Below are positions 10,212 to 18,934 of a stretch of DNA of 64,000 nucleotides, piece after piece; positions within the stretch are counted from its first letter, which is position 1; each line of letters begins with the position of its first letter. This DNA is from Bacillota bacterium (GTDB lineage: Bacteria > Bacillota > Clostridia > Oscillospirales > Ruminococcaceae): contig JAEZYS010000018.1 of the NCBI GenBank assembly GCA_023418925.1, positions 1 through 64,000 on the forward strand. Reading direction: 5' to 3'. The position numbers and the translations under genes were made by a program. The notes under the pieces were generated by a model. The model was not told the DNA's origin, searched no databases, and saw only the letters and a list, made by a program, of their open reading frames with translations.

Positions 10212-10805
10212 TCACACTACATCTGGCTTTTCTTTTAATCTATCAGGAATCACATTGAAAAAATCCGACCTTGTTTTGCACGCTGAAAACAGTTTTATTA
10301 TTTCATCCGGTTGTCTTGAGAAGATACCAGAAATAAAATATTCATCATACTGACTCCTTATCGGAAATGCAGTTACAGGATTCGTCAGAGAAAAAACAGC
10401 ACTTCTTCCGCCCCTTGCATCTAACTTTATAAAATGGTCGTCATACCACACAGCATTAAGGCAATGAATAGCATATCCGTCATCATCATTATCATCATTT
10501 AGTGTAAGCCTCTGATAGCAGAATCCAGCGGGAATTCCCTGTCCCCTGAGCAATGCTGCGAAAAGATTTGACTTAGCATAGCATATTCCATGTTTATATT
10601 TAAGTACATCTGATGCTTTGAATGTAAGCTTCTGTTCTCCTATATCACTTGAATGAGGAGTTTCTTTTTCAACGTAATAGTATGCCTTTTCTACTTTCTC
10701 TGCAACAGTCATTTCTTTTGTAAAAAGCTGTTCCGATAAGCTTTTTATATTTTCAGCGGAGAAATCAACATAGTCATTTTCCTCAAGAAATTTATTGATG
10801 TCCAT
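10212..10805 (-). CDS. Transglutaminase-like (papain-fold) protein
   Basis: The 197-residue protein has no signal peptide and is therefore probably cytosolic. A catalytic triad is readable: Cys in KHGICYAKSNLFAALLRGQGI (about residue 72), His in YAIHCLNAVW (about 118) and Asp in FIKLDARGG (about 130). This is the arrangement in bacterial transglutaminase-like and cysteine-protease domain proteins. Substrate and activity (protease, amidase or crosslinking) are unknown. It lies 16 bases after argJ and before the PH-like membrane gene, in the middle of an otherwise biosynthetic arg cluster. Confidence 0.7.
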   Translation of the reverse strand: MDINKFLEENDYVDFSAENIKSLSEQLFTKEMTVAEKVEKAYYYVEKETPHSSDIGEQKLTFKASDVLKYKHGICYAKSNLFAALLRGQGIPAGFCYQRLTLNDDNDDDGYAIHCLNAVWYDDHFIKLDARGGRSAVFSLTNPVTAFPIRSQYDEYFISGIFSRQPDEIIKLFSACKTRSDFFNVIPDRLKEKPDVV

Positions 10806-10821
10806 AATATCACCCTTAAAA

Positions 10822-12042
10822 TTATGAGCGGTAATCTCCGTTTATCTTAACGTAATCATATGTAAGGTCACAACCCCATGCAACAGCTTCGGCTTTTCCC
10901 TGATGAAGAAGTACATGAATCTTGATTTCGTCCTCAAGTAGAATTTCCTTTGCAGTTTCTTCAGAAAAATCTACTCCTGAACCATTCTTACAAACTTTAA
11001 TTGTTCCCTTTGAAGAACCAAGACTTACATCAACCTTGTTGATATCAAAGTCAGCTTCAGCATAACCGATTGCACATAGAACCCTACCCCAGTTTGCATC
11101 AGCACCAAACATTGCAGCCTTGAAAAGACTTGATGTGATAACAGCCTTTGCAACAATTTCCGCTGTTTTTTCGTCCTTAGCGCCAATACATACACATTCA
11201 AGAAGCTTTGTTGCGCCTTCGCCGTCCCTTGCAATCTCCCTTGAAAGGTATCTCATAATAGAGTAAAGAGCTGACTTGAATTTATCGTAATCATCATTTT
11301 TAGCTGTGATTTCTTCGTTATCGGCAAGTCCGCTTGCCATTACGCATGCCATATCGTTTGTAGATGTATCACCGTCAACGCTTACTCTGTTGAAAGTAAC
11401 CTTTGTAACTTCTGTAAGAACCTTGTTAAGCATTGTCGAAGAAATATTCACATCGGTTGTTATAAAACAAAGCATTGTTGCCATATTCGGATGAATCATT
11501 CCGCTTCCCTTTGCAATACCACCGATATGACAGGTCTTTCCGCCAACTTCAAACTCAACTGCTATTTCCTTTTTCTTTGTATCAGTTGTCATGATTGCTC
11601 TTGCGCAGGAATCGCTTCCGTTGCTATTCAGCTTTTCAATAAGGTTTCCGATGTTTTCCTTGATTGGGTTGACGTTAAGTGGCTGACCGATAACTCCTGT
11701 TGAAGCAACAATAACATCATCAGCATTTATACCAAGCTTTTCAGCAAGCATATCGCACATCATCTGTGCCTTTTCCTCACCGTCAGCATTGCATGTATTT
11801 GCGTTTGTGGAATTCACGATAACGGCCTGAGCAGTTCCGTTTTCTATGTGGCGTTTTGTAACAAGTATAGGAGCACCTTTTACTTTATTCTGTGTATATA
11901 CAGCAGCTGCTGAACAGACCTTTTCACAGAATATTACCCCTACATCATTCTTATCAGGATTTTTTCCTAGACCTGTGTGCATTCCTGATGCCTTAAACCC
12001 AGTAGCCGCACAGACACCGCCTGAAATTATATTCTCTTTCAT
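10822..12042 (-). CDS. argJ: Bifunctional glutamate N-acetyltransferase/ornithine acetyltransferase
   Basis: The 406-residue proenzyme transfers the acetyl group of N-acetylornithine back to glutamate. The bifunctional form also makes acetylglutamate from acetyl-CoA. The autoprocessing site NMATML is present, with cleavage expected between Ala188 and Thr189. KGSGMIHP precedes it, and the end is the usual basic/aromatic tail. The start is an ATG with GAAAGGA about 10 bases upstream. No argA or argE occurs in the window, so bifunctional action is the simplest reading but is not shown by sequence alone. It follows argC in the operon. Confidence 0.93.
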   Translation of the reverse strand: MKENIISGGVCAATGFKASGMHTGLGKNPDKNDVGVIFCEKVCSAAAVYTQNKVKGAPILVTKRHIENGTAQAVIVNSTNANTCNADGEEKAQMMCDMLAEKLGINADDVIVASTGVIGQPLNVNPIKENIGNLIEKLNSNGSDSCARAIMTTDTKKKEIAVEFEVGGKTCHIGGIAKGSGMIHPNMATMLCFITTDVNISSTMLNKVLTEVTKVTFNRVSVDGDTSTNDMACVMASGLADNEEITAKNDDYDKFKSALYSIMRYLSREIARDGEGATKLLECVCIGAKDEKTAEIVAKAVITSSLFKAAMFGADANWGRVLCAIGYAEADFDINKVDVSLGSSKGTIKVCKNGSGVDFSEETAKEILLEDEIKIHVLLHQGKAEAVAWGCDLTYDYVKINGDYRS

Positions 12043-12154
12043 CAAAAATCATTCCTTTCGGAGATTTGCACTGTCATGAACATCTTTAAAATCAGAATAA
12101 TAAACTGCAAATCCCAGCGTCTGAAAATACATTTCAGACTTTTTAAATTGAATC

Positions 12155-13114
12155 TTATTTATTATAAAGTGTAAGCCCCGTTGTTTCGTCAAGTCCCATC
12201 ATTATATTCATGCACTGAACAGCTGCTCCTGATGCACCCTTGCCAAGATTATCAAGTCTTGCGCAAAGCATAATATGATCATCTGTACCATATATAAATA
12301 TCTGCATTGTATCTGTATTTTTTAATGTATTTGCAGGAAGGAATCCACTTTCAGTAACACCCTCACCCATAAAAGGTTCAACCTTTACAAGCTTCTGGTT
12401 CTTATAATGTTCACTCATGATTTCCCATATTTCATGTGCAGATGTTTTCTTTGCCATTGCTCTGAAATGAAGAGGAACAGAAACAATCATTCCATTATAA
12501 TATGGATTTATATACGGATTGAATATCGGAGGGTATGACAAGCCTGAAACAGCCATCATTTCCTTGATATGCTTATGAGTTTTTCCAAGTGAATATAATC
12601 TTGGTGAATCAAAATCATCCGGTCTGTCAGGTGATTCGTATATTGCAATAGCCTTTTTACCTGCACCGCTGTATCCAGAAACTGCATGGCATATAACAGG
12701 ATGATAAGGCTGAATAAATTTATTCTGAACAATCGGGTATAAAAGAGCATTAAATCCGCTTGCATAACATCCAGGAACAGCAACTCTTTTAAAATTTTCT
12801 ATCTTTCTTCTGTGTTCATCAGATAATTCCGGAAAACCATATGCCCATTTTGGATTTGTTCTGTGAGCAGTTGAAGCATCAATTATCTTTGTTTTGCTGT
12901 TTTCACATAGAGAAACTGATTCAATTGCAGCTTCATCAGGAAGACAAAGTATTGTATAATCGGATTCATTAATAAGACGCTTTCTCTCTATTGTGCTTTT
13001 TCTCAGCTCCTCATCAATTTCAAGAATTTCAATGTCCGTTCTTCCAGCAAGGCGCTCAGAAATTCTTAAACCTGTTGTACCTTCTTTTCCGTCAATAAAA
13101 ACTTTATACGCCAT
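12155..13114 (-). CDS. argC: N-acetyl-gamma-glutamyl-phosphate reductase
   Basis: The 319-residue enzyme reduces N-acetylglutamyl phosphate with NADPH. The nucleotide motif GKEGTTG is at residues 9-15 and the catalytic Cys at 116 in VPGCYASGF. The length matches the short (type 2) ArgC branch rather than the roughly 345-residue form. AGGAGGAG precedes the ATG. The start overlaps the end of the upstream small membrane protein gene by 11 bases, so translation is likely coupled. A 21-base perfect-armed hairpin (12119-12140) lies between this gene and argJ. Confidence 0.95.
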   Translation of the reverse strand: MAYKVFIDGKEGTTGLRISERLAGRTDIEILEIDEELRKSTIERKRLINESDYTILCLPDEAAIESVSLCENSKTKIIDASTAHRTNPKWAYGFPELSDEHRRKIENFKRVAVPGCYASGFNALLYPIVQNKFIQPYHPVICHAVSGYSGAGKKAIAIYESPDRPDDFDSPRLYSLGKTHKHIKEMMAVSGLSYPPIFNPYINPYYNGMIVSVPLHFRAMAKKTSAHEIWEIMSEHYKNQKLVKVEPFMGEGVTESGFLPANTLKNTDTMQIFIYGTDDHIMLCARLDNLGKGASGAAVQCMNIMMGLDETTGLTLYNK

Positions 13115-13523
13115 TGATTTTTCTCCTCCTTATATACACAATAACCGCAACTATTAAATAGCCTGCCATAATAATACCGCCTGCTATTAATCCCCCTAAA
13201 GCCAAAATGAACTCCCCAAGTCCGCCAAACATCCGTCCATCCCAGTAATGAAGAACATTATCCATATAAATTACAATTAAAAAAGCTATTCCATATGCCA
13301 CTGTCGGAATTACACACACAATCAGATAAAAAAGCTTTTTCTTTATTTCAAATTTTTTATCCAACTTTTCTGAAACAAAGTAAAGAAATATACTCCATGC
13401 AAGTAAAGGTATTGAAGAAACTATCCATGTCAGAAATGATAACTGAAAACCAACCAAAATTCCAAGAAACATCATGACTGCATTTACACACATCATTAAG
13501 ACAAGAATCAGAACCTTCTTCAT
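13104..13523 (-). CDS. Small four-helix membrane protein, unknown function
   Basis: The 139-residue protein shows four hydrophobic stretches (about residues 3-24, 29-49, 63-85 and 100-130), short polar links and a basic C-terminus (RRRKINGV). I recognise no family. The gene sits between a GNAT gene and argC and overlaps argC by 11 bases, so it is translated from the same message as the arg enzymes. A role in amino-acid transport is possible from context only; the protein is short for a transporter. Confidence 0.55.
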   Translation of the reverse strand: MKKVLILVLMMCVNAVMMFLGILVGFQLSFLTWIVSSIPLLAWSIFLYFVSEKLDKKFEIKKKLFYLIVCVIPTVAYGIAFLIVIYMDNVLHYWDGRMFGGLGEFILALGGLIAGGIIMAGYLIVAVIVYIRRRKINGV

Positions 13524-13565
13524 TGCATACCTCCTGTTGTCAACATGGGTGTCTAATAATCAGAT

Positions 13566-13985
13566 TTACTTTGTATACTTTAAGTTCATCCCTGCACCTT
13601 CATTTGCAACAGGGCGACAATGAAACCCGAATTGCTCATAAAACTTTTCCTTACCATAAGCAGCAAGAAGTGTAAGCGAAATGCTCTCACCTTTTTCAAT
13701 GCTGTTGTAAGCATAATCCATAAAATTCTGAACAACCTGCTTGCCGATTCCCAATCCCTGATAATCAGGATGAACCATCACATCAACAAGCATAATGTGA
13801 TATCCTCCATCACCTATTCCTCTTGACATACCGACTGCCAAACCATCTTCGTTGTGTGCAACAGTAATAAAGCTTGCATTCTTAATTCCATTGTCAAACT
13901 GTCTATTAGAAATCAAATTCCAACCGACAAGTTTTCTTAGATTATTATAATCCTTAAAAGTTATTGTTTTATCATATGTAATCAT
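13566..13985 (-). CDS. GNAT family N-acetyltransferase
   Basis: The 139-residue protein carries the GNAT acetyl-CoA motif A: VDVMVHPDYQGLGIGKQVVQNFM (about residues 69-91), with the Q-x-x-G-x-G signature. It ends with the usual KFYEQFGF strand. The ATG shares one base with the argH stop codon, so it is translationally coupled to argH. The substrate is not predictable. A role as an extra N-acetylglutamate synthase is tempting from context, but the length and motifs are those of generic small-molecule GNATs. Confidence 0.8.
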   Translation of the reverse strand: MITYDKTITFKDYNNLRKLVGWNLISNRQFDNGIKNASFITVAHNEDGLAVGMSRGIGDGGYHIMLVDVMVHPDYQGLGIGKQVVQNFMDYAYNSIEKGESISLTLLAAYGKEKFYEQFGFHCRPVANEGAGMNLKYTK

Positions 13986-15367
13986 TATTCCGCAGCCTTC
14001 AATTTTTCTATTACAAATTCAAGCTGTTTTTTTACAGCTTCAGGGGCAGGTCCGCCGTCAGCTTTTCTCTGCATTACGCATGTGTCAAGACTGATTGCCT
14101 CAAAAACGTCATTATCAAATTTATCAGAATATTTCCTGTACTCCACAATAGAAAGCTGTTCAAGAACTGTATTCTTTTCAATACAAAGTGCAACAAGTGT
14201 ACCTGTAATTTTATAAGCATCTCTGAAAGGAAGTCCCTTCTTTACAAGGTAGTCAGCACAATCAGTTGCATTAATAAAGCCCTTTGCTGCGGCCGCTCTC
14301 ATGTTAGGTTTGATAACTCTCATGGTTGCAAGCATAGGTATAAAAGTATTTACGCAAAGCTTAACTGTATCTATTGCATCAAATATTGCTTCCTTATCCT
14401 CCTGCATATCCTTGTTGTAAGCAAGCGGCAATCCCTTCATCATTGTAAGGAGTGTCATAAGGTCGCCGTAAACTCTGCCTGTCTTTCCTCTGATAAGTTC
14501 TGTAATATCAGGGTTTTTCTTCTGTGGCATGATAGATGAGCCTGTAGCATATGCATCATCAAGTTCAATAAACTTGAATTCCCATGAGCACCACATGATT
14601 ATTTCTTCGCTGAATCTTGAAAGGTGCATCATAAGAATTGACAATGCAGAAGCAAGTTCAAGGCAGAAGTCCCTGTCGGAAACACCGTCAAGGCTGTTCT
14701 GTGTAATATCTTCAAAACCAAGCAAATCAGAAACTTGTTTTCTGTTTATCGGATATGTTGTTGAAGCAAGTGCACCACTTCCGAGTGGCATGAAATTCAT
14801 TCTCTTGTATGTATCTTCAAGTCTGCCGATATCTCTTAAAAACATCTGTGCATAAGCAAGGACGTGATGAGCAAATGTGACAGGCTGTGCTCTCTGCAGG
14901 TGAGTATATCCTGGCATAACAGTTTCAGTATGCTGTTCAGCAAGATCTGTAACTGTCTTGACAAGCTCTCTTACAATTTTAATGATATCCTTTGTTTCAT
15001 CCTTGAGATACATTCTTATGTCAAGAGCAACCTGGTCATTTCTACTTCTTGCTGTATGAAGTCTTTTGCCAGTATCACCAAGTCTGCTTGTAAGCTCCTG
15101 TTCAACAAACATATGAATATCTTCAGCATTAGGATCAAAATGAAGCTTTCCGCTGTCAAGATCATCAAGGATACTTTTAAGCCCTGCAATTATCTTTTCA
15201 CTTTCATGCTTTTCAATAATTCCGCAGTCTCCGAGCATTTCAGCATGAGCCATAGAACCTTTTATATCATGTCTGTACATTCTTGCGTCAAAGGATATAG
15301 ATGAATTGAAATCATTGACCTTTTCATCGACTTCCTTTGAGAATCTTCCTGCCCACATCTTTGCCAT
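13985..15367 (-). CDS. argH: Argininosuccinate lyase
   Basis: The 460-residue enzyme splits argininosuccinate into arginine and fumarate, the last step of the pathway. The fumarase/aspartase superfamily signature GSSIMPQKKNPD is at residues 276-287. Upstream blocks are TARSRNDQVALDIR (about 106-118) and PGYTHLQRAQP (about 152-162), which carry substrate-binding and catalytic residues. The length is normal. GAAAGGA precedes the ATG. Its partner argG is about 0.9 kb upstream with its own promoter and terminator. Confidence 0.96.
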   Translation of the reverse strand: MAKMWAGRFSKEVDEKVNDFNSSISFDARMYRHDIKGSMAHAEMLGDCGIIEKHESEKIIAGLKSILDDLDSGKLHFDPNAEDIHMFVEQELTSRLGDTGKRLHTARSRNDQVALDIRMYLKDETKDIIKIVRELVKTVTDLAEQHTETVMPGYTHLQRAQPVTFAHHVLAYAQMFLRDIGRLEDTYKRMNFMPLGSGALASTTYPINRKQVSDLLGFEDITQNSLDGVSDRDFCLELASALSILMMHLSRFSEEIIMWCSWEFKFIELDDAYATGSSIMPQKKNPDITELIRGKTGRVYGDLMTLLTMMKGLPLAYNKDMQEDKEAIFDAIDTVKLCVNTFIPMLATMRVIKPNMRAAAAKGFINATDCADYLVKKGLPFRDAYKITGTLVALCIEKNTVLEQLSIVEYRKYSDKFDNDVFEAISLDTCVMQRKADGGPAPEAVKKQLEFVIEKLKAAE

Positions 15368-15435
15368 TTATATCTATCCTTTCCGCAGCAGACTGCACTG
15401 CAAATGCCGTCTGTCCGTCCGCAATATATTCAAGT

Positions 15436-15984
15436 TTATTCTGCTGCTGTTGTAGTTTCCGGAGCTTCAGTAGTTGCAGATGATTCCATAGCGGAATCTG
15501 AAGCCGATGTTTCTGCTTCACTTTCCTGTGCTTCTGTAAACTGCTGATTAATGACAATGTTATAAGTTTCAATTTCCTTATCAGTAAGCTTTCTGTACTT
15601 TACAAAACCAGTATCCGCGCCTAAATTCATATAGATATCTTCGAAAGAAATCTTTGCAAGCTGTGGTCCTGATTTGGTAAAAACCTTAAGGTTTCCGTCA
15701 TAAATTTCATATTTATCCATCGGATAAGAATATGTTGCGTCGCTGTAAACCTGATGGAAAACCTGGCGGCCATCCTCTGTGAATTCAAATAATCCAACAT
15801 AATTATTGCCTTCATCATCCTGCATAACGCCTGTTGTTTCATCATCTATCCATACACCTATAATTTTTTGCTGTTTTTCCGCATTTTCACGGTTTTTTGC
15901 TGAACTGCATGATGTCAACAGTAATACAATTATAAAACAAATAACCACAGCTGCAGTCATCTTCAAGGATCTATTTAAAGACAT
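15436..15984 (-). CDS. Hypothetical lipoprotein upstream of argH
   Basis: The 182-residue protein has a signal peptide (residues 8-26) ending in the lipobox LLTSC. A charged region follows, then a beta-rich domain (IGVWIDDETTGVMQDDEGN...), and a low-complexity Ser/Ala/Thr/Glu tail from about residue 158. The middle resembles the small lipocalin-like domains common in clostridial lipoproteins, but I cannot name a family. AAGGAG lies 7 bases before the ATG. It is the first gene of the argH-argF cluster. The leader holds a CGGAG/CTCCG hairpin. Confidence 0.65.
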   Translation of the reverse strand: MSLNRSLKMTAAVVICFIIVLLLTSCSSAKNRENAEKQQKIIGVWIDDETTGVMQDDEGNNYVGLFEFTEDGRQVFHQVYSDATYSYPMDKYEIYDGNLKVFTKSGPQLAKISFEDIYMNLGADTGFVKYRKLTDKEIETYNIVINQQFTEAQESEAETSASDSAMESSATTEAPETTTAAE

Positions 15985-16187
15985 ATTCAGTCTCCTTTTT
16001 CTTGTTAAGTTTTTTCACAGAACGGAGTTTTGAACAAAAAGCTCCGCAATAATCGTAATAATACAGTACTTATAATAATATATGCTTTCCGCTTTTTCAC
16101 AAATATACATATGACTATGCAAGGTAATGCTGTAAATTACTGCAACGTAAGTTATTGAGTATTAAATTAAAAAATATTTTAACAAAC

Positions 16188-16217
16188 ATACGGGCAGAGA
16201 GTATATCCTGCCCGTAT
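16188..16217 (-). terminator. Terminator after argG
   Basis: A perfect 10-bp stem (ATACGGGCAG/CTGCCCGTAT) lies 26 bases after the argG stop. On the minus strand it is followed by GTTTGTTAAAATATTTTTT. It separates argG from the lipoprotein-argH operon. Confidence 0.7.
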
Positions 16218-16242
16218 ATCCATTTAAATAATTACTAAAATA

Positions 16243-17472
16243 TTACTTGTTATTTCTCTTTGCGTCGAGCTTTGCCTTAACCTTGATAGGAAGACCAAAG
16301 AGGTTGATAAATCCAGCGCTGTCAGCCTGATTGTAAACATGATCCTCATCAAAAGTAGCAACTTCTTCATCATAAAGTGTGTATGGTGAAGTTACGCCGG
16401 CATTGATGATATTGCCCTTATAAAGCTTGAGCTTAACATCACCGGTTACAGTTTCCTGTGTCTTTGTCACGAAAGCTGAAAGAGCTTCTCTTACAGGTGT
16501 AAACCACTGTCCGTTATAAACGAGATCAGCAAAATCAATAGCAAGCTTCTGCTTCATTCTTTGTGTCATCTTATCGAGAGTGATTGTTTCGAGAACTTCA
16601 TGAGCATGATAAAGGATTGCTCCACCAGGAGTTTCATAAACACCTCTTGACTTCATACCAACAAGACGGTTTTCAACAAGGTCAGCAAGACCGATACCGT
16701 TTGCTCCGCCAAGTTCGTTGAGTTTCTTTACAATATCAACGCCCTTCATCTTTACGCCGTCAACTGCTGTTGGAACTCCCTTTTCAAAGTGGATGGTTAC
16801 ATATGTTGGCTTATCCGGAGCCATTTCAGGAGAAATACCGAGTTCAAGGAATCCAGGCTTATTATACTGTGGTTCATTTGCAGGATCCTCAAGATCAAGA
16901 CCTTCATGTGAAAGGTGCCAGAGATTCTTATCCTTTGAATAATTTGTTTCCCTGTTTATTTTAAGAGGAATATTATGTGATTCTGCGTAGTCGATTTCTT
17001 CATCACGAGACTTGATATCCCATTCTCTCCAAGGAGCGATAATCTTCATGTCAGGTGCAAAAGCCTTGATTGTAAGTTCAAATCTTACCTGGTCATTACC
17101 CTTACCAGTACAGCCGTGACAGATAGCGTCAGCGCCTTCTTTAAGAGCAATTTCAGCAATTCTCTTTGCAATGATTGGTCTTGCAAAAGAAGTACCGAGG
17201 AGGTATCTGTTTTCATAAACAGCACCAGCCTGAACTGTCGGGAATACGTAATCTTCAATGAATTCATCATTGAGGTCTTCTATATAAAGCTTTGAAGCTC
17301 CTGTCTTTATAGCCTTTTCTTCGAGTCCGTCAAGTTCTGTACCCTGACCAACATCTCCTGAAACAGCAATAACTTCGCAGTTATCGTAGTTTTCCTTTAA
17401 CCATGGAATAATGATTGATGTGTCAAGTCCGCCGGAATATGCAAGAACAACTTTTTTAATACCCTTTGTCAT
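16243..17472 (-). CDS. argG: Argininosuccinate synthase
   Basis: The 409-residue ATP-dependent ligase joins citrulline and aspartate. The N-type ATP pyrophosphatase loop AYSGGLDTS is at residues 11-19, followed by conserved GCTGKGNDQVRFE and ETPGG blocks. I choose the ATG of MTKGIKKV, which matches the family start; GAAAGGA is 12 bases upstream. That ATG overlaps the stop of a 36-codon leader ORF (ATGA). The gene has its own promoter, about 150 bases of leader and its own terminator, so its control is separate from the argH-argF cluster. Confidence 0.95.
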   Translation of the reverse strand: MTKGIKKVVLAYSGGLDTSIIIPWLKENYDNCEVIAVSGDVGQGTELDGLEEKAIKTGASKLYIEDLNDEFIEDYVFPTVQAGAVYENRYLLGTSFARPIIAKRIAEIALKEGADAICHGCTGKGNDQVRFELTIKAFAPDMKIIAPWREWDIKSRDEEIDYAESHNIPLKINRETNYSKDKNLWHLSHEGLDLEDPANEPQYNKPGFLELGISPEMAPDKPTYVTIHFEKGVPTAVDGVKMKGVDIVKKLNELGGANGIGLADLVENRLVGMKSRGVYETPGGAILYHAHEVLETITLDKMTQRMKQKLAIDFADLVYNGQWFTPVREALSAFVTKTQETVTGDVKLKLYKGNIINAGVTSPYTLYDEEVATFDEDHVYNQADSAGFINLFGLPIKVKAKLDAKRNNK

Positions 17473-17579
17473 AATAATGACCATTCCTTTCTTGATGTTT
17501 TGTGTGATTTTGCTAAGCAAAATTTCGAACGGCAGTTCGAAAAGCACAAAACTCGGAGTTTGAAAGATTTATCTTTCAT
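17469..17579 (-). CDS. Putative 36-codon leader ORF coupled to argG
   Basis: An ATG preceded by GGAGG (17587-17591, 7-base spacing) opens a 36-residue frame. It is basic and Cys-containing, with three Arg codons (CGA, CGT, AGA). Its TGA overlaps the argG ATG as ATGA. The DNA of the frame is almost entirely a row of small hairpins: GAAAGAT/ATCTTTC, AACTC/GAGTT, TTCGAA/TTCGAA and ATTTTGC/GCAAAAT. I infer that ribosome passage through this leader could set argG translation. The peptide itself matches nothing I know. Confidence 0.5.
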   Translation of the reverse strand: MKDKSFKLRVLCFSNCRSKFCLAKSHKTSRKEWSLL

Positions 17580-17626
17580 ACTTTTTCCTCCGTTTGTATT
17601 CATTAAAGTTAATTAAATCAATTTCT

Positions 17627-17654
17627 ATTATACTCTGCTGCATTCATTTGTCAA
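17627..17654 (-). promoter_or_regulatory. argG promoter
   Basis: TTGACA and TATAAT lie on the minus strand 16 bases apart. The inferred transcription start is near 17620, giving a leader of about 150 bases that contains the coupled small ORF. Two ATGAAT half-motifs flank the promoter but do not make a convincing ARG box. Confidence 0.8.
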
Positions 17655-17743
17655 GTACTATTTGAATATTTTCTTTATTATTTTAATAATATACAGTAAT
17701 TTATGTATAAACTTAAATTATATTCATTATTTACTGTATAATC

Positions 17744-18364
17744 TTATAATCTGACATTTATACCGAAAAGTTTAGTGATTGCAATTGCCTGATCATATGA
17801 AACCGTAACACCTTTCAGCTTGTTTATATCAAGATAAGCACCATTTATTGAGCAGTCAGAAAAGTCTGTACCTGCAAGCTCTGCCTTCATAAAATCAGCA
17901 TTATCAAAGTTGCATTTTCTTACTTCTGTATTCTTGAATCTGCTCTCTGTAAAAGCTGCCTTTGAAAAATTATCCGATACAAGAATACATTTTTTCAAGG
18001 ATGTAAGCGAAAAGTTTGCATACTGCCCAAAGCATTCCCTTATTTCACAATCAAATAAATCTGACTGTGTGAAGGCTATCCCTGTCATTCTGCAGTTTAT
18101 TAACTTTACCTTATCAAAGCTGCAGCTTTCCATGCGTATATTTGAAACATCAGAATTTCTGAACACAACAGAGCTGAAATGAACAGAACTGAAAACAGTT
18201 CCGTCAAATCTGCCTGCGCTGAAAATGCAGTCTGAAATATCCGTCCCCATGATTTTAAGCTTAGGGACGGATACATTTTCAAATTCAATTCCGTATATGT
18301 CCGTATCATTTTCAACTGCATTAATTAAAACATCCGCTGTTGTTTCTTTCATGCCGTTCCTCAC
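17744..18364 (-). CDS. Pentapeptide-repeat protein
   Basis: The 206-residue protein consists largely of tandem pentapeptide repeats (A/C/S-x-F/L-x-x), for example CIFSAGRFDGTVFSSVHF, CEIRECFG and TDFSDCSINGAYL. They run from about residue 35 to 185 and predict a right-handed quadrilateral beta helix. The C-terminus has a short non-repeat tail (AITKLFGINVRL). Some relatives protect DNA gyrase from quinolones, but many have no known role. The ATG overlaps the stop of the flavin reductase gene by 4 bases, so the two are co-translated. Confidence 0.8.
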   Translation of the reverse strand: MRNGMKETTADVLINAVENDTDIYGIEFENVSVPKLKIMGTDISDCIFSAGRFDGTVFSSVHFSSVVFRNSDVSNIRMESCSFDKVKLINCRMTGIAFTQSDLFDCEIRECFGQYANFSLTSLKKCILVSDNFSKAAFTESRFKNTEVRKCNFDNADFMKAELAGTDFSDCSINGAYLDINKLKGVTVSYDQAIAITKLFGINVRL

Positions 18365-18861
18365 TGTTTCTGATAAACTTTGAGAATTTCACCTATATAC
18401 TGCTTATGAATAGGATCCTTTTCGTTAAGGCTTTGCAATTCAGGAACAAGCTTTGAATTATCCATATCTGCTGCATAAATCTTTCTGCAGACAAGAATAA
18501 GTTCTGCCTGTTCGAAAGCAGTTGTTCCGTCTATAAACATAGGAGTCAGTCCTGTTTCCTTTGCCTTGTCGCAATCTCTGCCCGAATTAGCGCCACAGAA
18601 TTTAAGCTCTTCCCTCTGTTTTTCACCAAAAAAGCATACTGTAAAAAGGCTGTTGTTTTCAATAAACTCATAGGTATAACGTGAAGGTCTGATAACTGTT
18701 GTAAAGCAGTTCTTTCTCCACATAACGCCCACAAAGCCCCATGAAGCTGTCATTGTATTATATCTGTTCTCATTTCCTGATGTAACAAGAAACCATTCCT
18801 TTGATATTTTGTTGAATGGATTGAAGCTGAGATCATCCAGCTGAATTTCCTTAAATGCCAT
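18361..18861 (-). CDS. Flavin reductase-like (flavoredoxin-type) protein
   Basis: The 166-residue protein has the FMN-binding split-barrel fold of flavin reductase/flavoredoxin proteins. Visible blocks are an N-terminal WFLVTSG, NTMTASWGFVGVMWRKNCFTTVIRP and FTVCFFGE. The C-terminal KQYIGEILKVY strand completes the barrel. Such proteins bind FMN and often pass electrons in anaerobes. GAAAGGAATG precedes the ATG at the usual distance for this genome. It is followed by the coupled pentapeptide-repeat gene. Confidence 0.82.
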   Translation of the reverse strand: MAFKEIQLDDLSFNPFNKISKEWFLVTSGNENRYNTMTASWGFVGVMWRKNCFTTVIRPSRYTYEFIENNSLFTVCFFGEKQREELKFCGANSGRDCDKAKETGLTPMFIDGTTAFEQAELILVCRKIYAADMDNSKLVPELQSLNEKDPIHKQYIGEILKVYQKQ

Positions 18862-18934
18862 AATAAATACATTCCTTTCTGATATTTGTTGTAGTTTTGC
18901 AAAGTATATTTTCTTTAAAGCTAATATGCTGAAA

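Noticed and set aside
12119..12140. Terminator between argC and argJ
   Set aside because: The perfect hairpin has its T run on the plus strand, whereas the operon is transcribed from the minus strand and no plus-strand gene exists here.
17590..17660. ArgR (ARG box) operator at the argG promoter
   Set aside because: Two ATGAAT motifs are present but not as an inverted 18-bp TGAAT-x-ATTCA box; evidence too weak.
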